Positions 58,801-64,000 of a stretch of DNA of 64,000 nucleotides are shown piece by piece. The notes under the pieces were generated by a model. That model ran no database searches. It was not told where the DNA came from and worked only from the letters and a program-made list of their open reading frames with translations. Location: contig NC_088716.1 of the NCBI RefSeq assembly GCF_963576615.1, forward strand, positions 61,040,228-61,104,227. The letters are read 5' to 3'. Position numbers and translations under genes: made by a program. Position 1 is the stretch's first letter. Each line of letters opens with the position of its first letter. The stretch comes from Watersipora subatra. Taxonomy: Eukaryota > Bryozoa > Gymnolaemata > Cheilostomatida > Watersiporidae.

Positions 58801-59659
58801 TATATAGATTTGTCTTAATAAAATAAATCATTAGTTTTGCATTGAAAGAATAAACCTAATTTTTGATAAGATTACCCGAGTTTTCATAAGATTTTTTGTG
58901 AGTCAGCAAATAAAGCTAACACTGCTTTTAAAAACGGACTATTATGATAAAAAACAGTGTACTAGAATACAAATTTGGATTGCGTCCATCGAAAGGTGAG
59001 AGTGCAGTATTCAACTCGGGAGATTTAATGGAGCTGGAATATATATTTATCTACTCACGTCCCCATATATTTTTCTATAGTATTGAGCATAGTTGGTGAG
59101 GGAGCCCAAGACTGCTAACTGTGGCAGGTTTCCTAACAGAGGAAAGGCAATAGGCCCAGGCGGGTATACATCTCTTTTCTTGGTTAGCAGGTAGTAGACC
59201 AGTGTAGCTGAGACAGCAACCAGGACTAGCCATTCTAAAGCAACCCTACAAGTGGTTGGGTTGAGATTGACAAAATGTTGCCAGCATTCGCAAAAAAGCG
59301 TACATTTATAGTAAAAATTAATAATTTTCATTAACTAAATTGGCTTACAAAAGGATACAATCATGTGTAAACATATACCAGTAAAAGCATGATATTGATG
59401 CAAGCCAAGCAGCCTATGAGCTACAAAAAATGACATTTTGTAATAAATTTTTTAGTTTTTGACACAATATTTTCAAATCAATTGCTAAACCTCAAACTAT
59501 GTTTTTGAACAAACTCGTGACCTTTAATCAGAAATGATGACACTGCATCGCCAGCTAGCTGTGGCGATGCAGCTCTGGCTTTACCTTTAACAAGAAGGAA
59601 ATGTTCGACTAGCTCTCTATTTAAACACCAATGCTATGTAATAACAAACAGACTTACAT
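43831..59659 (-). CDS. CYP2-clan cytochrome P450, gene 2 (495 aa, complete)
   Basis: Paralogue of gene 1, with the same predicted role and membrane anchor. Coding exons: 59658-59659 (AT of the start codon, AACAT|GTAAGT), 59059-59245, 49601-49757, 47959-48480, 45088-45231, 44836-44978, 44264-44414 and 43831-44012. Lengths equal those of gene 1 except exon 4 (522 versus 519 bp), and all joins are in frame. Motifs: [33 protein letters not shown], and FGIGRRACLG with Cys about 440. The 9.3-kb intron 2 (49758-59058) contains the BEL/Pao element and a 393-bp direct repeat. Intron 3 holds the 21-bp array, and intron 4 the 46-bp array and a hAT MITE. The open frame is intact despite these insertions. 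The substrate is unknown. Confidence 0.9.
45783..46979. mobile_element. hAT-type MITE filled with CACTAGTGC repeats (1,197 bp)
   Basis: Perfect 18-bp terminal inverted repeats CAGGCTTGGGGCCACTAG and an exact 8-bp target duplication GTGGAAAA (45775-45782 and 46980-46987) place it in hAT. The two flanks consist of many copies of AGTGCAGTGCCTAGTGC and CACTAGTGC, including a roughly 83-bp unit repeated in tandem at about 46560-46850. The middle (46130-46500) is unique AT-rich DNA. No transposase is present. It lies in intron 4 of CYP2-clan gene 2. Confidence 0.92.
47153..47850. repeat. 46-bp minisatellite (~15 units)
   Basis: Units of about 46 bp opening CTCACCTCTGGTCTGTTTAT, in intron 4 of gene 2, ending about 110 bp from the donor of the 522-bp exon. 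Confidence 0.9.
48724..49320. repeat. 21-bp minisatellite (~28 units)
   Basis: Units of 21 bp such as CATGTACACATATTGCACCCT, with many variants. Because 21 is a multiple of three, long repetitive ORFs run in five or more frames (e.g. VHEGAIC period), but these are not genes. It lies in intron 3 of gene 2. Confidence 0.92.
50116..50508. repeat. 393-bp flanking direct repeat, left copy
   Basis: Identical by eye, base for base, to 58567-58959 (constant offset 8,451). It directly abuts the outer end of the left LTR of the BEL element, overlapping its terminal TG. Confidence 0.93.
50507..51174 (-). repeat. 3' LTR of the BEL/Pao element
   Basis: Minus strand: begins TGTGAAGTGTAAAG after the polypurine tract and ends GGCATTTTCA. 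Matches 57900-58566. Confidence 0.92.
51339..57098 (-). CDS. BEL/Pao gag-pol polyprotein (1,919 aa)
   Basis: One frame encodes, in order: an N-terminal coiled coil rich in E/K/R (about 150-195); a gag domain (about 285-360, with [15 protein letters not shown]); three zinc knuckles from about 516 ([22 protein letters not shown]); an aspartic protease with [10 protein letters not shown] (about 655); RT with YVDDG (about 1054); a connection with [10 protein letters not shown] and RNase H from about 1230 (YFGDAS); an integrase zinc domain ([10 protein letters not shown]...CVKC); and an integrase core with D (GLDVFG, about 1612), D (CDNGTNF, about 1674) and E (GLWERQ, about 1722). A C-terminal LKVGDVVLI domain is near 1850. 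All catalytic residues are present. No envelope gene follows. The element moves by reverse transcription of its RNA in cytoplasmic particles and integrates in the nucleus. Confidence 0.95.
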   Translation of the reverse strand: MMADEENHATNSFENVTETESAEAQSVSMAASEQSTTHLSSIDVVKQRSYRKPSEKSKQNKASQLKTEIISVISSKLDSFEKSFSSIDRTDYDALYTYLSHLEKDDGSEIQLLCEEFYTLCNNKTDEQVENLRAIYRSEREENVASLNALLDEIEAKEEEEKALIEQEMERRLAMLEEQRKRQAEARRAFQERLNPTLRRVTSQPLSVELDQSAEVEMPTTIDMQSPSRSLNEQPVLSRSVVKSSPTQHASNRLSQESTPKLTSTSQEYGALERLTNSITEAVKITKRTIVEPTIFYGDPMKFRDWESDFDEFLDAEGITTSARKMRILKKFISGDARRCVEGFLLDDSLNSYTEARKLLQERFGKKVNIARHLKKKLKDWPKIGNRDGQALQQFADFLSHLLSAKQTVSHLNSLDESESNEEMLEKLPDWLKIKWKYQIRKYEKDYDDYPPFSIFKEFINEEASTANILGTKESTRSDKFSELNRRANSKQLQTLQASTSKDRKSMTTEQSTKYCKKCDQYNHHTAQCNLLVKATYEEALQFFKENHLCFHCGKGNHKHNECSNRWKCKVCKRGHPDCLHKSRSDWESEKPQQYNKTEKMPVAQSSQASPKDSTQPSKQHIVAMAKQPNQIGLLSMLLPVTILSGNGREMTVYALLDNGSDTTYITENAVDQIKLKSYGEPEKVTICTLAGEETRYRKKYKFSIKGTGPAADSSSFSIVALEQKTIPHNENQIPTEKVAKSIPHLSHIAHLISPKLDLAVDMLIGRDNSHLLAPHESIIADASEPFAMRTVLGWTLCGGNPSADALPSSCFATQNDEFHDINDQRKMSQNDMTFLKILESGTKTTDDGSLSLPLPFTTTPYMPNNKSQALKRLKQLIKRLQGDAILKSEYFKFMQDMINSGHAEPVPDGSTPEGQTWYLPHFAVFHPKKQSLRVVFDASARYGNRSLNEELLSGPDQMNSLRGILLRFRREPIAISCDIQKMFHNFKVDEKDRNYLRFLWVEADLQTVKEYRMTVHLFGATSSPGVATFALNKVAADSSDKYPEAAKFIINDFYVDDGITSVKTEQEATDLIENAVSICKKINLRLHKFLSNNRNVLETIPNTEVSKNLQGLDIYKDKLPSERTLGLEWCTDSDTFTFTNNKTEKPPTKRGILSSVSQLYDPIGLIAPFTLQGKILMQQSCKEDKSWDQTVSPDLQEKWRKWNDGFDQLQNIKIPRCLKPAGFGEALRSELHYFGDASLQGFGACAYLRIINKEQRVHVALISAKSRVVPVKGLTIPRLELQAAVEAVRLANFIRTELQTHMDQEYFWSDSTTTLGYIKNSDTQFRMYTANRVNEIRESSNPNQWYHISGVENPADIVSRGASAEQLAASNWYKGPAFLQQLTIDEQVKSDKDYQETLKNDPEVKNLKTALMVKSTSESFIETISKKFSSWRRFVRAIANVQSILRNKSLKKVLKLSVEQMQDAETAIIRLLQRTTYLQEIKKLAAGKQINKDSKIRSLTPFLDESGLLRVNSRSTSILTFQEKRPLIIPKTDLAKLLISHFHQSTHHSGTNVTVSAVRQAGYWVTGATALARSIVFNCVKCRLQRSRPTEQIMGLLPEERTTPSPPFTHVGLDVFGHFLVKERRSEIKRWGIVFTCTYTRGIHIELIDNLTTDNFLQALRRFQAIRGQVRTIFCDNGTNFVGGRNQLERDLLEMKDSRAKQFLLDNKIQFKMNTPSASHQGGLWERQIRTIRSILNSMTPKYSGRLTTESLHTAFMEITAAINNRPLSTISATDTEPVITINHLLTGKSQNILPPPGEFTSDELYGRHMYRKTQQLAQEFWEMWNCQYLSKIETRSKWQHPQPNLKVGDVVLIIDEHQPRNFWSTGKIVALHFGADSRVRKATVMLATPDLDAKGKPIDNRKVIDRPVQKLILLVSP
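57099..57899 (-). other. 5' untranslated leader of the BEL/Pao element
   Basis: About 800 bp between the 5' LTR and the ATG. No ORF or clear packaging or primer site was recognised. Confidence 0.6.
57900..58566 (-). repeat. 5' LTR of the BEL/Pao element
   Basis: Identical by eye to 50508-51174 except at the junction base (minus strand GGCATTTTCG versus GGCATTTTCA). Small ORFs inside it occur in both LTRs and are not genes. Confidence 0.92.
58567..58959. repeat. 393-bp flanking direct repeat, right copy
   Basis: Starts GTAGGCCTATATAGG directly after the LTR end CTTCACA and ends AAAAAACAGTG before unique DNA (TACTAGAATAC). Perfect copy of 50116-50508. Confidence 0.93.
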
Positions 59660-60675
59660 GTTGGCTGCTAAAAGTATCTTTCGATTCGGCTGTCGTTTGG
59701 CAATCCTAAAAATACCGTTATTCTGAATGTCAACAATTATAATACGGAGCAAATGATTGTGTCCCCACGGCTCTGTCAAAAGAAATGTAATTTTTTTCTA
59801 CTATTGATAGGCGTACATGCTCACTTATTATATGCTCTAGCGGTCACCTGTCTATAGTAGTCACATGTCACTTTATAATACATTTTTGATGCTTGATAAT
59901 GGTTATTTTGCACTGGTTGGCTGCTATTACTTCAGAGAAGCTTCAGAATTTGCAAAAACTGATTAATAAATAACTACTTGTGAAAATCAGTGCAATGAAT
60001 TTTGATTGGATCATATCGACATAAACAAAGGAAGTGATCCATAATTGTGTTAAAATCAAAATAGCATAGTAAGGATATACATTTCTGTTCAGTGATTATG
60101 AAAATACTAATGAATGCCAGTGTTGCCCGGGTAATAAAAGAGTTTTTGCGCAAAAGAATTGTTGTTATTTAACATATGCAACATTTACAATTCTAACTTT
60201 TAAACTTCATATCATTAAGAAACTACTTTTGTGCAGTTCAAATAAGTTCAGAGAAAATATAAACAATGAGTACATGGAAGTGTGGATAAAAAAGGTTACT
60301 GTTGCAGTAGAAGCTCGTTGTATTCAAAATTTTAGTGGAAGATACTGGTGCCTCTCAATAATGGTACAAATATAAAAAATGAGGTATAGGACTGTCTTTG
60401 TCTGATACTTTGTCTGACTAAACAAAGAGAGAATGTAAAGGCAATTCCTACTCCGGATAGTACAATTGTCCATGTGGAAAGTATTTAGCTTTTACAGAGT
60501 AACCGACAATAGGAGTGTAAAGGCAAATTTGAAATTGAAACGGCACATTTGAAAATTACAAATTAAAAAATAGGTATTGGGTAATGGTGAAAAATATGCT
60601 TTTAATAATAATAAGTGCATGATTAGCATGTGCAACCGCGAGATGGATATACCTATATGTATTAGAGTAAGTATT

Positions 60676-60790
60676 AATAAGAATGGCTTAGCCTAGTGGA
60701 TATGCGCGCTCGTTTGTGAACTACTGATTTGAATGTCGCGAGTTGAAATCCTCTACAAAGTTGATTTTTAACTGCTAGATTTTATTCGCT
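60676..60790 (+). repeat. tRNA-derived SINE (candidate)
   Basis: TAGCCTAGTGG is a perfect A box, followed after about 46 bp by the B-box-like GAGTTGAAATCC, then an unrelated tail. It cannot fold as a full tRNA. Confidence 0.5.
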
Positions 60791-62159
60791 ATAATTGGGC
60801 ACGGGGACGAAAACAAAAATACAAACAAACACTGAGATTCATATCTACATAGATGTAATCATTACTACCTTGCATGCTTGTTTAAGATGTATACTACTTA
60901 AAAGTTTTGAAACTATTATATCATTGCTTTTTAATGACAATTACAGTACATCAATTTACTTGATATGTATGCAAAAACTGCGTAGAGCAATATTGGAGAG
61001 AGTTGCAGTGCTCAAAACAAAGTATGCATCCAACTGATGAGTAGACAATGTCAATCGCTCTGATTAAGCTCATGGCGGTTTTAGTCTTCCCTTAGAGAGC
61101 CTCGACATTTTTAGAATTAGATAAGCAACAGTACATCCATGGTGCTACAAGTAGCTGGTTAATACTACTATGCTGTATCATGTGTGTCATTTTAGTGCAG
61201 AAACCAAGGCATCAACAATAATGTGTAATTTGTATGAAATCACAAGTGATTATCTGCCAAACATGTCTGGAAAACTGTCATACATGTCTGCATGCACTCC
61301 AGTATGGTTAGCAGCTATTTCATATTCACAGGATCAATGTCTACAGATTTTATTAAATGCTTTATTCTTTGTATGTTAGCCAGTTTGCAAAACGAAATAC
61401 GATTGATAACTTCATGTGATATTATTTTTGACCTTATTAGGGACAGAGAAGAATGGATGAGCTGGAAGAAGGGCAATTATGAGATCCTTTCAGTCTAAGT
61501 AGGCCATTCTATAACAAAAACAAAAGTAACTTTTTATAAAAACACTCTTATAGTTAAATTTGGATCACATGAGCGAAGCAGCCGGTCTGCTGTAGCCACC
61601 AGGCACCACATTCTGCTGACATAGACAACCAGACGTCAAACAGATGATAATCTTTAATCGTATAGACATCCACATTTTAAGCTATCATAAAATGAGCAGC
61701 AGCTTCCGTTATATAAAATAACATTAATAAGATATGTTATATAAAATAACATTAATAAAATACGTTCAGCAGTAAGTGATATTACAGACCACACATGCAT
61801 CCATAGTAGCATAGGTCTAATGGTCATGAATCTATTGATCTATGTACAGTAGATGCTCCTATAACGCAAATTCTACATAATGTAAATAATTTATGTAAAG
61901 TTTTCGCTTCATACCATGTAAAAAATTCTATATAGCATAAAGTGTCAGTGCAAACTATTACACTCGATTTCAATAATGAGAATCTCATGGTTTGTCTTAA
62001 AAACATCGCTTTCTCTCTTTCCGCACTTGGGAAAAAAACGACGTAAAGGCCTCGCTATTATATATACTAGTACCCTGTCAAACTAGTTCGCCATTAGGGA
62101 TCGTCAGTTGTGTCGACAAAGCACAGGACATAAGTCGCCGTACAATATAATTCAGAAAT

Positions 62160-62300
62160 ACTTAGAGGCGATCTATTGGTGCAGACGTTGGAGTGTCGAT
62201 ATACCAAGCTGAATGTCACGAGTTTTAGTCTTGTCAAACGCTATTTTCTATCCTAACCGTGAACCCTGGCGACGGTCGGACACCAGCTCTGATGCACTCG
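62160..62300 (+). repeat. tRNA-like SINE fragment (weak candidate)
   Basis: CACGAGTTTTAGTCTTG resembles the CGCGAGTTGAAATCC region of the fragment at 60676, and the spacing to a weak A box is similar. Confidence 0.3.
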
Positions 62301-63476
62301 TAATGCGTATAGTAAGGATATATTTTTGTTTTGTCCGAGACATAAGATATTTTGCTATATTTTTCCTTTGCAGAATAGACCTTGCTGTCTAGAAACAATG
62401 AAGATAACTGATGTAAAGTGATATTAAAAATGTGCCCTTCCCGTAGCTCATTGTAAATTTTCCATGACCATGAACCATAAACTGGGTGAAATTGAAAAAA
62501 GGGAAAACTTTTCGATACAAACCGTTACTACTACAGTTACTGTATAATTGTTAAGTTAAAAAGTCAAGTTCAGTTTTTTCCTTTTGGAAGGGCCAAAGGA
62601 GTGAAATTAAGCAAGTATTGGAACGGATTATAAGGCATTTATACGTCTTCTCCTGCTTGTATAACCCAAAATCCTTATAACGTAAATGTTTCTGGAATGG
62701 AATGTTTACGCTGTAAAAGCGACTGCTGTAGTTAAGTTCGTAGTTGATTTGATTGATATCTACTGGTGAAATGACAGAAACCTAATAATGCTAGCTTTGT
62801 TCACAGATTTTGACAATATAATTGGACAAGCATCGTTGTACTACTATGTTACATGTACATAGCTGAACTTTTTCATGACTATGAGAAAGCTAACAGATTT
62901 GCTGATGATTGCATTAAGATGGGGTGTTGCAAGTTGCTTCGGTTTTCTATGTTTTGGTTGAAGATTATGCAATACAACCTCGACCTAATCTTAAAAAGTT
63001 CACCTTATCGATCAACATGTTACAATCGTAATGAGCACATGCATGAAACAGCTGAAATGGCAACAGATTTGAAGAGCAGTAAATAACCAGCAGACCAGTA
63101 CAAGCAACTCTAGCATTCTGTGCGATGAAAATAAAACCAATAAACAAAGGTAAACCAGAAAAGGAGCAGGCAAAAGCGAAATACTGAATATACGGCAGAA
63201 TAAAGATATTATTTTAGCAAAGTTTAAAAGAAAAACTAAACAATTTTTCCAATAATGCCATCAATTTTAGCTGATCACTAATCAGCCAGAGCATGTAAAA
63301 AGACTTCAGACAAAATCAAATGAATAAAAGAAAAAAATGCAAAAACCTTTTTTGTAACACTAAAGCATTAACCATCGTGTATCACTTAAAGTGCCACAGC
63401 CAAAATCACAACAAATCACACAAAACTGGTCACGCTCACTAGAAAGAATGGAGCTTGCCTACTGCTTGATGTGAGA

Positions 63477-64000
63477 CTAATTTTTAGAAGCCATTATATG
63501 CTGCTGTCTTGTTTGTTCCATGACCTCTTCACTTGGTAAAGAAAGTGGATGGTAGAGGTCAAGCTGCTTGAGCATGCATTGAACGGAACACTGTAAAGCA
63601 TGCCCTAGTTCAGAGGACGTATAAGGTTGATCCAGTACGGGAACATGTATGAAGCAGGTGCGGGATTGATCCTGACACAGTGATGCATAATATGTAAAAT
63701 CGCAGAGATACCTTCCGGCATCTTCGGAAGATGTGGCCATCGCGAGGCACCCACTCTGATTCACGTCATCACAGAGTTTAGAAATGTCTAAGCCAGTTTC
63801 AAGACATCGGTCTCCCTCATCAATATTATAACACTGAGATGGTGCTGACTTACCCGCCACATCAGGCATTTTATAGTTGTTGTTGTGTGCTTGCCGTTCA
63901 AATGTGAGCTCACTCGCAATGGAACTGACTCCTACATGGACTACTAACTTAGGCTGCCATTGCTTCCACAACTCGGGTATGATTTTCTGCACGCTTTCAT
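63477..64000 (-). CDS. PGPEP1: Pyroglutamyl-peptidase 1, C-terminal exon (partial at right edge)
   Basis: Cytosolic cysteine peptidase of family C15 that removes N-terminal pyroglutamate from peptides. The open frame enters from the window edge and ends at 63477, covering roughly the last 174 residues. Landmarks: LVVHVGVS, then FERQAHN with the conserved Glu, the catalytic Cys in GRYLCDFTYY and the catalytic His in FIHVPVLDQPY, all in the family order and spacing. The N-terminal exons with the start codon lie beyond 64000. It is on the same strand as the P450 genes but unrelated in pathway. Catalytic Glu, Cys and His are all present, so it is probably functional. Confidence 0.93.
   Translation of the reverse strand, partial: ESVQKIIPELWKQWQPKLVVHVGVSSIASELTFERQAHNNNYKMPDVAGKSAPSQCYNIDEGDRCLETGLDISKLCDDVNQSGCLAMATSSEDAGRYLCDFTYYASLCQDQSRTCFIHVPVLDQPYTSSELGHALQCSVQCMLKQLDLYHPLSLPSEEVMEQTRQQHIMASKN

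Larger units (their letters stand above)
59660..63476. other. Intergenic region between P450 gene 2 and PGPEP1
   Basis: AT-rich DNA. It holds the undefined promoter of P450 gene 2, the 3' side of PGPEP1, two tRNA-like SINE fragments (60676-60790 and 62160-62300) and a 30-bp duplication near 61705-61765. The small ORFs show no recognisable domain. Confidence 0.45.

Overview
The window is from an AT-rich, intron-rich, repeat-dense invertebrate animal genome. The evidence is multi-exon cytochrome P450 genes with GT-AG introns, a pyroglutamyl-peptidase gene, BEL/Pao, Ty3/Gypsy and Penelope-like retroelements, hAT and TA-target inverted-repeat elements, and many minisatellites. A lophotrochozoan such as a mollusc or bryozoan would fit, but nothing seen here fixes the phylum.

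Layout. All host genes found are on the minus strand. (1) About 3.3-14.8 kb: the 5' part of a CYP3-clan P450. Its six exons keep phases and near-identical lengths to vertebrate CYP3A exons. Its introns hold minisatellites (22, 48, 42 and 33 bp units), a Ty3/Gypsy element inserted within 10 bp of the exon 2 donor, and, beyond the last exon, a 34-bp minisatellite containing a truncated second Gypsy-like element. (2) 14.8-28.4 kb: a gene-free repeat domain. It has a duplicated repeat with proline-rich ORFs, a 259-bp tandem unit carrying hammerhead ribozymes (retrozyme-like), a dead Penelope-like element with its own hammerhead, three copies of a 1.1-kb hairpin-rich inverted-repeat element, and one more inverted-repeat element. 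(3) 28.45-38.35 kb: a complete CYP2-clan P450 (494 aa). (4) 40.2-42.8 kb: exons of an unrecognised cysteine-rich gene, with a hAT-type MITE in its intron. (5) 43.8-59.7 kb: a second, paralogous complete CYP2-clan P450 (495 aa) with the same exon lengths. Its introns hold a hAT-type MITE, 46-bp and 21-bp minisatellites, and an apparently intact BEL/Pao element whose flanks carry a 393-bp perfect direct repeat. (6) From 63.48 kb to the right edge: the last exon of pyroglutamyl-peptidase 1.

How things relate. The two CYP2-clan genes are a tandem head-to-tail duplication. In both, the start codon appears to be split by intron 1 (AT|G). P450 catalytic motifs are present, so both look functional. 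The most unusual content is the self-cleaving RNA material at 19.1-20.9 kb: three hammerhead motifs within 1.6 kb, two in a tandem 259-bp unit and one at the 3' end of a Penelope-like element. This matches what is expected of animal retrozymes and their presumed Penelope-like partners. All coordinates, splice sites and repeats were read by eye; no alignment or database search was run.
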